Shown piece by piece: positions 19,053 to 27,581 of a stretch of DNA of 64,000 nt. The stretch comes from Zobellia russellii (lineage in GTDB: Bacteria > Bacteroidota > Bacteroidia > Flavobacteriales > Flavobacteriaceae), in the NCBI RefSeq assembly GCF_018728565.1, contig NZ_JACSOI010000003.1, positions 434,001 through 498,000 of the forward strand, read 5' to 3'. Positions within the stretch are counted from its first letter, which is position 1. Each line of letters starts with the position of its first letter. The position numbers and the translations under genes were made by a program. Below the pieces are notes generated by a model. It made no database searches. It had not been told where the DNA came from and was given only the letters and a program-made list of their open reading frames with translations.

Positions 19053-20375
19053 ATGAAAAAGGCCAAGAAAAATATTGAAGCAAATTCAAAAAAGACGGAT
19101 TCATTATCCCGAAGGTCATTTCTTTCTAAAACGGCTCTAGCTGCGGGTGCTATAAGTATTGTTCCCAGACATGTTTTAGGTAGGGGTTTTGTCGCGCCAA
19201 GTGATAAGGTAAATTTAGGATACATTGGCCTTGGTAAGCAAAGTATAACGCTGTCCAATACTTTTTTAGAAAATACAGACGAAGCGCAAATCGTAGCTGG
19301 TTCCGATGTGTGGACAACTAAAAACGATTGGTTTAAGGCACATGTAAGTAAATTGTATGCAGATAAACGCAAACAGAACAACTATAAAGGCCTTACAACA
19401 ACAGGAAATTATCTTGAAATTTTAGAAAGAGATGACATAGATGCCGTAGTGGTTGCAACACCTGATCATTGGCATGCCATACAGGCCATTGGGGCTATGG
19501 AGGCTGGCAAGCACGTGTATTGCGAGAAACCTTTAACGTTAAAGATTCAGGAAGGCATAGACATGGTAAGCACCGTTAAAAAAACGGGTAAAGTTTTACA
19601 AACAGGGAGTATGCAGCGTTCGTGGGCCACGTTCCAAAAAGCTACGGAAATGGTAAGGAACGGTTATTTAGGTGATATCAAAAAAGTACTTGTTAATGTG
19701 GGTGACCCTGCTATTCCATTCAATATGGATTCTCAGCCGGTACCTTCTCAAATAGATTGGAACCAATGGTGTGGTCCGGCACCGTTGTTGCCCTATAATG
19801 AAAGACTTGCGCCACAGGAGAGCAAAGCGTTCTTTCCGGATTGGAGACTGTTTAGTGAGACCGGAGGTGGCATATTAACGGATTGGGGCGCTCATATGTT
19901 TGATATTGCCCAATGGGGATTGGGAATGGATAGAACTGGTCCGGTAAAATTTATTCCTCCTGCGGACAAAAAAGCAGTAAGAGGTATGCAGATGTTCTAT
20001 GAAAATGGAATTGAAATGGTTCACGAAGATTTTGGTAGGGGATGGGGTGTTCGTTTTATAGGGACCAAAGGTAATTTGGATATTAGTAGAAGTTATTTGG
20101 AAACAGACCCGCCTAAGATTTTAAAATCTCAGGTAACGGATAAAGAGGGGCTGAAATCTAGAGGCAATCATTATCAGAATTGGATAGATGCCATAAAAAA
20201 AGGTACCCCCGTTATTTCCGATGTTGAAATAGGCCATCGTTCCGCGAGTGTGGGTAACATTTGTAATATAGGGTATCAATTGGGCCGCACCTTGGAGTGG
20301 GACCCAAAGAAAGAAAAATTTATAGGTGATAGTGAGGCCAACAAAATGAAGAGTAGAAAAAATAGAAAATACTAA
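19053..20375 (+). CDS. Tat-exported Gfo/Idh/MocA family oxidoreductase-like protein
   Basis: The 440-residue protein starts with a twin-arginine signal (SRRSFLSKTALAAGAIS), followed by a Rossmann segment with NLGYIGLGKQ, the VVVATPDHWHA strand, the family motif CEKPLT, and GGGILTDWGAHMFDIA, in which the His is the usual catalytic residue. Export by Tat implies the protein folds with its dinucleotide in the cytoplasm and works outside it. Related exported proteins include GH109 glycosidases, which use bound NAD to cleave glycosides, so this may be a hidden glycosidase rather than a dehydrogenase. It follows the sulfatase after 3 nt and is the last gene of the PUL 1 operon, ending 3 nt before the end of the opposing AraC gene. 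Substrate unknown. Confidence 0.82.
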   Translation: MKKAKKNIEANSKKTDSLSRRSFLSKTALAAGAISIVPRHVLGRGFVAPSDKVNLGYIGLGKQSITLSNTFLENTDEAQIVAGSDVWTTKNDWFKAHVSKLYADKRKQNNYKGLTTTGNYLEILERDDIDAVVVATPDHWHAIQAIGAMEAGKHVYCEKPLTLKIQEGIDMVSTVKKTGKVLQTGSMQRSWATFQKATEMVRNGYLGDIKKVLVNVGDPAIPFNMDSQPVPSQIDWNQWCGPAPLLPYNERLAPQESKAFFPDWRLFSETGGGILTDWGAHMFDIAQWGLGMDRTGPVKFIPPADKKAVRGMQMFYENGIEMVHEDFGRGWGVRFIGTKGNLDISRSYLETDPPKILKSQVTDKEGLKSRGNHYQNWIDAIKKGTPVISDVEIGHRSASVGNICNIGYQLGRTLEWDPKKEKFIGDSEANKMKSRKNRKY

Positions 20376-20378
20376 AAA

Positions 20379-21242
20379 TCAACCTCCGGGTCTTTCTTTT
20401 CTGAACGTTCCAGGGGTGATTCCATTTTTTAATTTGAACATTCTAGAAAGATAGGAAATGGTGCCTAGACCGGTCTTTTCCGCAATTTCCGCTAAGGTAT
20501 TGTTTGTGGTGAGCAATAAGGTTTCCGATCGCTCAATACGTATAGTCTGTATGTATTTGCTGGGCCTGATTCCAAATTTCTGCTGAAAAACCCTAGAAAA
20601 ATGATCGGCACTCAGGTTGCTGTGTTTGGCAAGGTCCGCTACGGTAAGGGGCTCATGTAAGTGTTCTTTAATATAGTTGAGTACCTCGTGAAAATCACTT
20701 CTAATATTTAACTTGGAGCTTTTACTGTTTTGTATAAATGAAGCAAACAAGAGGTGAAGAAGTCCCTGAGTCTCAATAAAAGACTTGGTAGAGAGCAAAT
20801 CGTTCTTTTTCACGGTGTCAAGTAGAAATTTTTGCTTGTCATAAATAGTAGGGTCATCGTCTACCAAATAACGCTTTGGGTGAAGTTCTATAACCTTTTT
20901 AAAATATCCATAATGGTCGTTATTAGCTTCAATGGCATATCTAAAATCTTTCATGTCATAAATGGAAAGCCCATCGCCAACCTCTTCCAAAAAATGAATG
21001 TAATAAAGTTCTAAATGGTCATCACACCTATACCGGCTGTAGGTAAAGCTGGGTACAAGATATAGGTAACCTGGTTCTAGATCAAACTCTTCGTAACTGT
21101 GGTATATTTTGGCGGTTCCTTTTGTTACCAAATAAAGTCGGGAAAAAGGGCTGATTACGTTGTCGTAATCCCATGTGGAATCTAATTTTCCGTATCCACC
21201 ATGTAGAAAGGTCAATTTTAAGGATTGCAGAATTTTATTCAT
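20379..21242 (-). CDS. AraC-family transcriptional regulator with cupin sensor
   Basis: The 287-residue cytoplasmic regulator has an N-terminal cupin-like ligand domain (about 1-150, including LVTKGTAKIYHSYEEFDLEP) and a C-terminal double helix-turn-helix (about 185-287) with VADLAKHSNLSADHFSRVFQ and RIERSETLLLTTNN. The end, YLSRMFKLKNGITPGTFRKE, is typical of the family. It is transcribed away from the DUF1549/DUF1553 gene, with a 231-nt shared control region, so it is the likely regulator of the block from 21474 to 29261. It converges with the Gfo/Idh gene. The inducer is unknown but is probably a sugar. Confidence 0.92.
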   Translation of the reverse strand: MNKILQSLKLTFLHGGYGKLDSTWDYDNVISPFSRLYLVTKGTAKIYHSYEEFDLEPGYLYLVPSFTYSRYRCDDHLELYYIHFLEEVGDGLSIYDMKDFRYAIEANNDHYGYFKKVIELHPKRYLVDDDPTIYDKQKFLLDTVKKNDLLSTKSFIETQGLLHLLFASFIQNSKSSKLNIRSDFHEVLNYIKEHLHEPLTVADLAKHSNLSADHFSRVFQQKFGIRPSKYIQTIRIERSETLLLTTNNTLAEIAEKTGLGTISYLSRMFKLKNGITPGTFRKERPGG

Positions 21243-21420
21243 ACACTATTTACTTCTTATCGGATTTTATGCACTTATAATCGTTATGTAAAGATAGTAA
21301 TTATGCTTTCAATAATTGATTTTCAGGGCTTTTTGAGTTGTAAAGTATTTTTATGCATAATGCGTCCGTGATTTATAAATGTCGGATTTGTACAACTCAT
21401 AGCCTGATTTATGCAAGAAA

Positions 21421-21446
21421 TTGACAAAACAAATACTTTAAGTTTG
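21421..21446 (+). promoter_or_regulatory. Probable promoter of the DUF1549/DUF1553 block
   Basis: TAAGTTTG at 21439-21446 matches the Bacteroidota -7 consensus TAnnTTTG exactly. TTGACA at 21421-21426 lies upstream and could serve as the -33/-35 element, although the spacing is a little short for the classical arrangement. The -7 box lies 27 nt before the ATG at 21474. It is in the divergent region shared with the AraC gene. Confidence 0.45.
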
Positions 21447-21473
21447 TGGAAAACATAAAATTTCTCATAAAGA

Positions 21474-24400
21474 ATGTTCAAATTATCAAATTATTTCATT
21501 TTTTCTTGGGCTTTGATGCTATTCTCCTGCGGTGGCCCGGACCTTCCAGAGGATGTAGAACAGGCCTATGAGACGCTTCCGGAAAAGGTAGATTTTAATC
21601 AGCATGTAAAACCTATTTTATCCGATAAATGTTTTATTTGCCATGGTCCGGATAAAGCAAAAATAAAGGGTGGCTTACAGTTGCACGACCCTGAATTTGC
21701 ATATGCCGAATCCATTAATACACCAGGGTTGTTCTCTATTGATCCTGGAAACCCGGGAAATAGTGAGGTGGTTAAAAGAATCTTGACAGATAATCCGGAA
21801 ACCATAATGCCTGCGCCTTCATCGCATTTAAACTTATCGGCCTATGAAAAGGCTATGCTAGTAAAATGGATAGATCAAGGTGCGGAGTATAAAGATCACT
21901 GGGCATTTTTAAAACCGGAAAAGCATCAGGTTCCAAAAGTAAAACAGACCGACTTTGTTCAGAGTCCTATAGATAATTTTGTATTGGCCAATTTAGAGGA
22001 AAAAGGAGTTTCTCCATCTAAAAAAGCGAGCAAGGAGCTGTTGCTAAGAAGGGCTTCTATTGATTTAACGGGCTTGCCTCCAACTTTGGAGGAAATGGAA
22101 GCTTTTGTAAACGATGACGCACCGGATGCTTTTGAAAAACAGATAGACCGTTTATTGGCTTCTCCGCATTATGGGGAACAGATGACTTTGGACTGGATGG
22201 ATGTTGCCCGTTATGCAGATACGCATGGGTACAGTAACGATAGATATAGAGATACCTCGCCATGGAGAGATTGGGTTATAGATGCATTTAATAAAAACAT
22301 GCCCTATGATGAATTTCTCACATGGCAATTAGCGGGAGATTTATTTGAAAACCCCACACGGGAGCAAAAACTGGCCACTACTTTCAACAGGTTGCACCCT
22401 CAAAATCTGGAAGGTGGTATTATAGATGAAGAATTTAGATCGGAATATGTTGCGGATAGGACCGCTACGGTAAGCCAAGGTGTATTGGGATTGTCGTATG
22501 CTTGCGCTAAATGTCATGACCACAAATACGATCCTATTTCTCAAAAGAACTATTTTGAGATGTATGGCTTTTTCAATAACGTAGATGAGACGGGATTGAT
22601 TCCTTGGGATTTAGCTACTCCGGTTCCGGCCATGTTGCTTCCTACGGAAGAACAGGAAGGGGTGCTTGCTTATCTAGATAAAATTGTTGAGGAATCCGAA
22701 GATAAAGTTGAGCGCACAGCTAAAACCGAAAATGAAAAGTTTGAACAGTGGTTGGCGGGTAATTCTTTTAAGAACATTCCGGTTAAAGGTAAGCCGCGTG
22801 GGTTGATTGCTTCTTTTAATTTTGATAACCAAAAATTGGTGAACACCGCTGGCGGAAATGGCAAAAACCATATTCGTATGCGTCAGCAGTTTGTAGATAA
22901 CGAGAAACCTGTTTTTAAAGAGGGAGCTACAGGTAAAGGGCTATTTATGGATGGGGATACATGGTTGGATCTGGATAAAATAGGTATCTACAAACGCAAC
23001 CAGCCTTTTAGCATTTCTATAAAAGTTTTTATTCCTAAGGACCTTGAAGATGGAGTTATATTTCATAAAATGCAAGGACCTGAATTACATAGTTTTAGAG
23101 GGTATCACTTAAAAGTAAAAGAGAACAAGTTAGAAGCGTTGTTTGCCCATGTGTGGCCAGATAATTCAATGGTAGTAGAGTCCGTTAAAGAGATTCCAAA
23201 GGAAAAATGGGTGCAGGTTACGCTTACCTATGACGGTTCTAGTAAGGCAAAGGGAATAGGGATTTATATGGATAGCGAAAAACTTGAAACCACTACTTCT
23301 TTTGATAACCTGTACAAGGATATTGTTTTTAACAATATGAACAATTATATCTATAAAGAAACCGTAGAGCCTGGTTTAAGAATTGGTGCTATATGGAGAG
23401 GAAAGGGCATTGGTAATGCTGTTGTAGATGATATAATGGTTTTTGATAATGAATTGAGTGCTGTTGAAGTAATGCAAATAAGCACTACAGACCGGCTTAA
23501 GAACTTAATCGCCAAAACAAAAGAAACACTTACCGAACAAGAAAAAGAGCAGCTGGCTCAATACTATTTGTTCAATAAATCTCCAAAATACAATGAAGCT
23601 CTTGCTGTTTTGGAGGAGAATCGTAAAGCCTTAGTAGATAGTATAGAACCTATTAAGCAAATAATGGTGATGAAAGAACGTAAAACACCTAGACAGACCT
23701 ATATTTTGGATAGAGGTAATTACGATTCACCAACAGATTCGGTATTTCCAAATGTTCCAACGGAGATATTTCCAATGGCAGATAGTTTACCTAAAAATAG
23801 GTTGGGCCTTGCCCAATGGATTACGGATAAGGACAATCCGTTAACGGCTAGGGTAGCGGTAAACCGTTATTGGCAAAATCTCTTTGGAAGAGGATTGGTA
23901 AAGACTTCTGAGGATTTTGGTAATCAAGGTGAATTGCCAAGTCACCCTAAACTGTTGGATTGGTTGGCTCTTGAATTTGTAGAGTCCGGCTGGGATGTTA
24001 AGGCATTGCATAAAACCATAATGTTGTCCAGCACCTATCAACAAAGTTCCGTAGTTAGTGAGGAGCATTTAAGATGGGATGGTGAGAACAAATGGTTAGC
24101 AAGAGGACCTTCCACACGATTGTCCGGAGAAATGTTAAGAGATAATGTACTATATGCGTCCGGTCTGTTGAACGAGACCATAGGAGGAGAAAGTGTTAAG
24201 CCGTACCAACCAGAAGGACTATGGAAAGTAAACGGAGATACTTACGTTCAAGATGGGGAAGAAGGCCTTTACAGAAGAAGCATGTATACCATTTGGAAGC
24301 GTACGGTGCCTAATCCTACAATTTCAACTTTTGATGCCCCTACAAGGGATTTATGTACCAGCAGAAGGCAAAAAACCAATACGCCGTTACAGGCCTTGGT

Positions 24401-24722
24401 AATTTTGAACGACCCTACTTACATTGAAGCTTCAAGGGTTTTAGGAAAACAAATGGCGGAAGCCAAAGACGTAGAGACCGGTATTGCCCAAACCTTCATG
24501 AAATTGGCAGGAAGAAGTATTACGGACCAAGAACTTGAGGTTCTTGCTCAATTACGGGAACAGGAATTTGAAAAGTTCAATCAAAATTTAGATAAGGCCA
24601 AAGGTTGGTTGCAGACCGGGGCGTTTAAAATTTCCGAAACCGATGATAAGGCGGCTATAGCTGCAAACGCCGTAGTGGCAAGTACCATAATGAATGCCGA
24701 TGCCAGCATCACCAAACGATAA
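21474..24722 (+). CDS. Cytochrome-c/DUF1549/LamG/DUF1553 lipoprotein (planctomycete-type PSD1 protein)
   Basis: Large exported protein of 1082 residues with a lipobox at Cys19 (LFSC). Domains in order: a haem-c module with DKCFICHGPD (Cys53, Cys56, His57); DUF1549 with LDWMDVARYADTHGYSND and a second haem-like CAKCHDHKYDP (Cys344, Cys347, His348); a LamG/concanavalin-like jelly roll about 440-660; and DUF1553 from about 740, with NRYWQNLFGRGLVKTSEDFG and DLCTSRRQKTNTPLQALVILN. Proteins of this type are abundant in Planctomycetes and occur in marine Bacteroidota beside sulfatases. Their biochemical role is not established; the haem motifs suggest electron transfer and the LamG domain carbohydrate binding. 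The DUF1501 gene follows after 25 nt, which is the standard pairing. Length is normal. Confidence 0.88.
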   Translation: MFKLSNYFIFSWALMLFSCGGPDLPEDVEQAYETLPEKVDFNQHVKPILSDKCFICHGPDKAKIKGGLQLHDPEFAYAESINTPGLFSIDPGNPGNSEVVKRILTDNPETIMPAPSSHLNLSAYEKAMLVKWIDQGAEYKDHWAFLKPEKHQVPKVKQTDFVQSPIDNFVLANLEEKGVSPSKKASKELLLRRASIDLTGLPPTLEEMEAFVNDDAPDAFEKQIDRLLASPHYGEQMTLDWMDVARYADTHGYSNDRYRDTSPWRDWVIDAFNKNMPYDEFLTWQLAGDLFENPTREQKLATTFNRLHPQNLEGGIIDEEFRSEYVADRTATVSQGVLGLSYACAKCHDHKYDPISQKNYFEMYGFFNNVDETGLIPWDLATPVPAMLLPTEEQEGVLAYLDKIVEESEDKVERTAKTENEKFEQWLAGNSFKNIPVKGKPRGLIASFNFDNQKLVNTAGGNGKNHIRMRQQFVDNEKPVFKEGATGKGLFMDGDTWLDLDKIGIYKRNQPFSISIKVFIPKDLEDGVIFHKMQGPELHSFRGYHLKVKENKLEALFAHVWPDNSMVVESVKEIPKEKWVQVTLTYDGSSKAKGIGIYMDSEKLETTTSFDNLYKDIVFNNMNNYIYKETVEPGLRIGAIWRGKGIGNAVVDDIMVFDNELSAVEVMQISTTDRLKNLIAKTKETLTEQEKEQLAQYYLFNKSPKYNEALAVLEENRKALVDSIEPIKQIMVMKERKTPRQTYILDRGNYDSPTDSVFPNVPTEIFPMADSLPKNRLGLAQWITDKDNPLTARVAVNRYWQNLFGRGLVKTSEDFGNQGELPSHPKLLDWLALEFVESGWDVKALHKTIMLSSTYQQSSVVSEEHLRWDGENKWLARGPSTRLSGEMLRDNVLYASGLLNETIGGESVKPYQPEGLWKVNGDTYVQDGEEGLYRRSMYTIWKRTVPNPTISTFDAPTRDLCTSRRQKTNTPLQALVILNDPTYIEASRVLGKQMAEAKDVETGIAQTFMKLAGRSITDQELEVLAQLREQEFEKFNQNLDKAKGWLQTGAFKISETDDKAAIAANAVVASTIMNADASITKR

Positions 24723-24747
24723 TTGTTAACAGCAAACAAAAGAAACT

Positions 24748-26262
24748 ATGTGTAATCATCATCACAATAAACTGACTTCCAATAACCAGGATTTACAAAA
24801 AATCGAAAGGCAACTGGATAGAAGACATTTTCTTAAAAAGACATCACTTGGTATCGGTGCCATGGCGTTGGGAAGTTTACTGGGCGCAGAAAAGGCATTT
24901 GCCGGTATAGGCAAGAACAGTACGGAAGAAGAGATTTTAAAGGTTTACAATAAGAACCGATTAGGTCTACCGCACCATGCGCCAAAGGCCAAAAGAATTA
25001 TTTATTTATTTCAGAGTGGAGGCCCATCTCAGATGGATCTGTTCGATTATAAGCCAAAGCTTACCAACATGTTCGGTCAGGAATTACCACCATCCGTAAT
25101 AAGTGGTCAAAGACTTACGGGTATGAGCGGTAGTCAAAGTACATTGCCTATAGCGCCTTCTACTTTTAAGTTTCAGCAATACGGGGAGTCTAGAGCTTGG
25201 GTGAGCGATGCGATGCCCTACCTATCCGAAGTGGTAGATGATCTGTGTTTTATTAAAAGTATGCAAACCGACCAAATTAACCATACCCCGGCCATTACAT
25301 TTATGCAAACGGGAAATCAATTACCAGGTAGGCCTGCTATTGGTTCTTGGTTAAGTTATGGTTTAGGTTCAGACAATGAAAACTTGCCAACTTTTATTGC
25401 ATTGGTTTCTAAAAACGGAAAAGGACAGCCTCTAAAAGCAAGTTTATGGGGGAACGGCTTTTTGCCAACAGAGCACCAAGGAGTACAATTTAGGTCGGGT
25501 AAAGACCCTGTTCTCTATTTAAGCGATCCAGAAAATTATGATGGCAATGACCGTAGGGATATGCTGGATTATTTAAAGAATTTGAACGACCTACAGACGG
25601 ATGCCTTTGGTGATCCAGAAATTCAGTCCCGTATGGCCCAATACGAAATGGCCTTTAAAATGCAAACTTCCATACCTGAGGTAACCGATCTAACAAACGA
25701 GCCCGAATATATTTTTGATATGTACGGCAAAGATAGTAGGGATCCCGGTACGTATGCGGCAAACTGCCTAATGGCAAGAAAACTGCTTGAAAAAGGGGTT
25801 AAGTTTGTACAACTGTACCACCAAGGTTGGGATCAGCACAACTATTGTCCAGGAGGAGTAAAAAGTCAATCTAAAAAAACAGATCAGGCCACTGCTGCCT
25901 TGATCAAGGATTTAAAGCAAAGAGGTATGTTTGAGGATACCCTTGTAGTTTGGGGAGGAGAGTTTGGACGTACGGTGTATTCCCAAGGTCAGTTAACGAG
26001 CGAAAATTATGGTAGAGATCACCATCCAAAAGCATTTACCATGTGGATGGCCGGAGCAGGAGTGAAGCCTGGGTTTACCTATGGGGCAACTGATGACTTT
26101 AGTTACAATGTAACCAAAGATCCTGTTCACGTACATGATTTTCACGCTACGCTTATGCATCTATTCGGTATAGATCATGAGAGGTTAACGTTTAAGCATC
26201 AAGGAAGGCGCTATCGTCTAACGGATGTTCACGGTCATGTAGTTAAAGATTTATTGACCTAG
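24748..26262 (+). CDS. DUF1501 protein, exported sulfatase/phosphatase-like fold
   Basis: The 504-residue protein opens with a His-rich MCNHHHNK and a twin-arginine-like signal DRRHFLKKTSLGIGAMALGS. It then shows the DUF1501 hallmarks RIIYLFQSGGPSQMDLFDYK, QTDQINHTPAITFMQTGN, QLYHQGWDQH, WGGEFGRTVYSQ and GRDHHPKAFTMWMAGAG. DUF1501 belongs to the alkaline-phosphatase/sulfatase superfamily and retains metal-ligand-like Asp/His residues, but no activity is established. It is the constant partner of DUF1549/DUF1553 proteins, and the two are adjacent here. Export by Tat suggests that a cofactor or metal is loaded before transport. Confidence 0.88.
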   Translation: MCNHHHNKLTSNNQDLQKIERQLDRRHFLKKTSLGIGAMALGSLLGAEKAFAGIGKNSTEEEILKVYNKNRLGLPHHAPKAKRIIYLFQSGGPSQMDLFDYKPKLTNMFGQELPPSVISGQRLTGMSGSQSTLPIAPSTFKFQQYGESRAWVSDAMPYLSEVVDDLCFIKSMQTDQINHTPAITFMQTGNQLPGRPAIGSWLSYGLGSDNENLPTFIALVSKNGKGQPLKASLWGNGFLPTEHQGVQFRSGKDPVLYLSDPENYDGNDRRDMLDYLKNLNDLQTDAFGDPEIQSRMAQYEMAFKMQTSIPEVTDLTNEPEYIFDMYGKDSRDPGTYAANCLMARKLLEKGVKFVQLYHQGWDQHNYCPGGVKSQSKKTDQATAALIKDLKQRGMFEDTLVVWGGEFGRTVYSQGQLTSENYGRDHHPKAFTMWMAGAGVKPGFTYGATDDFSYNVTKDPVHVHDFHATLMHLFGIDHERLTFKHQGRRYRLTDVHGHVVKDLLT

Positions 26263-26326
26263 ATTTACCTGTTTTTGACCAGTATTCATTGTATTTTACC
26301 ATCAAAATAAAAATCATCAGTATCCT

Positions 26327-27430
26327 ATGAACGACAGAAGGAGTTTTTTAAAAAAATCCGCCTTGGGCGCCACAGCTTTATCCACAACATCATCTTTCGG
26401 GTTTAATATTCTAAAAAAAACCGTTCTTGAGGACCAAATTATTGGTCATGGAGATTTCAAATACAAAGTGGTGAAAGACTGGGCCCAGATGTCTGTTGCA
26501 CATAACCCAATTTTAAACTGTCATGAAATGCAGATGGACAGTAAAGGAAGGCTCATTATGTTGGGAGACCATACGGATAATAATATTTTGGTTTTTGATA
26601 AATCCGGAAAATTGTTGGATTATTGGGGTACACGCTACCCTGGTGGGCATGGGCTAACCCTTCATGATGAAGGGGGAGAGGATATGTTGTATATCGTAGA
26701 CTGTGGCTGGTTTGTAGACCGTACCGGAAAATGGAGTAAGCAAGCAGGTTCTGTTAGTAAGACTACCGTAGACGGGAGGCTTTTATTTAATTTGCCCGAT
26801 CCACATACTATTGGTGTATATACCAAAGAGCAAGAGTATTTACCCACGGAAACCGCCATTGGACCTAATGGTGATATCTATGTAGCAGATGGTTACGGGT
26901 CTGATTTTATTCTTCAGTTTAGCCCTAAAGGCGAATTTATCCGTAAATGGGGAGGTCACGATAACAGCGATAAAAACTATGATTTGCATAATGCCCACGG
27001 AGTGGCAGTAGACTATCGTGATAAACAAAACCCGGTACTTGTGGTTACATCACGTTCGGACAAGAGCTTTAAATTTTTTACGCTTGATGGTAAGTTTATC
27101 AAAACCGTAGAGTTGCCCGGGGCCTATGTATGTAGACCCGTGCTAGACGATGATAATATCTATGCTGGGGTTTGTTGGTCAGAAAATAAGGCGGGCCACC
27201 GCTTTAGTAATTCGGGGTTTGTGACCATTATGGATGGTAGTAATAAAGTAGTTTCCAATCCTGGGGGAGATGCGCCTGAATATAAGAATGGCAAGCTTCA
27301 ACAAATGTATCAATCGGAAAAGGCCATATTTAATCACGGACATGACGTTTTCGTTGATGAAGATAAGAACCTTTATGTCTGTCAATGGAATGCCAACAGA
27401 ACGCCTCCAATCAAATTAGAGCGGGTGTAA
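26327..27430 (+). CDS. Tat-exported NHL/six-bladed beta-propeller protein
   Basis: The 367 residues begin with a twin-arginine signal (NDRRSFLKKSALGATALS). Propeller blades follow with repeated strands such as MDSKGRLIMLGDHTDNNILV, IGPNGDIYVADGYGSDFILQ and HDVFVDEDKNLYVCQWNANR, which resemble NHL or peptidyl-glycine alpha-amidating-lyase-type propellers. No clear catalytic motif can be named. It lies 64 nt after the DUF1501 gene and before a sulfatase, so it probably belongs to the same exported system. It could be a lyase, a lactonase or a scaffold. Confidence is good for the fold and export, low for function. Confidence 0.75.
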   Translation: MNDRRSFLKKSALGATALSTTSSFGFNILKKTVLEDQIIGHGDFKYKVVKDWAQMSVAHNPILNCHEMQMDSKGRLIMLGDHTDNNILVFDKSGKLLDYWGTRYPGGHGLTLHDEGGEDMLYIVDCGWFVDRTGKWSKQAGSVSKTTVDGRLLFNLPDPHTIGVYTKEQEYLPTETAIGPNGDIYVADGYGSDFILQFSPKGEFIRKWGGHDNSDKNYDLHNAHGVAVDYRDKQNPVLVVTSRSDKSFKFFTLDGKFIKTVELPGAYVCRPVLDDDNIYAGVCWSENKAGHRFSNSGFVTIMDGSNKVVSNPGGDAPEYKNGKLQQMYQSEKAIFNHGHDVFVDEDKNLYVCQWNANRTPPIKLERV

Positions 27431-27531
27431 ATTCTATATTTTTTTTCTACGCGTAGGGTTAAAGCCATTTGTGGTAATCAAATGATCATATCTTTTAGCA
27501 CCCTCTATGAAATATGTGTAATTTTCGAGTT

Positions 27532-27547
27532 GAAGTCTTCAGACTTC
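27532..27547. promoter_or_regulatory. Inverted repeat upstream of sulfatase 2
   Basis: GAAGTCT-TC-AGACTTC is a perfect 7-bp inverted repeat with a 2-nt centre, 34 nt before the sulfatase ATG. It lies in a 151-nt gap that also has a CTACGCGTAG palindrome at 27448-27457. Position and symmetry fit an operator for a dimeric regulator, or a leader hairpin. TAATTTTC about 20 nt upstream is a weak -7-like match. Confidence 0.35.
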
Positions 27548-27581
27548 GATCAAACACTTATAAACTAAATTCAAAAGTTAA

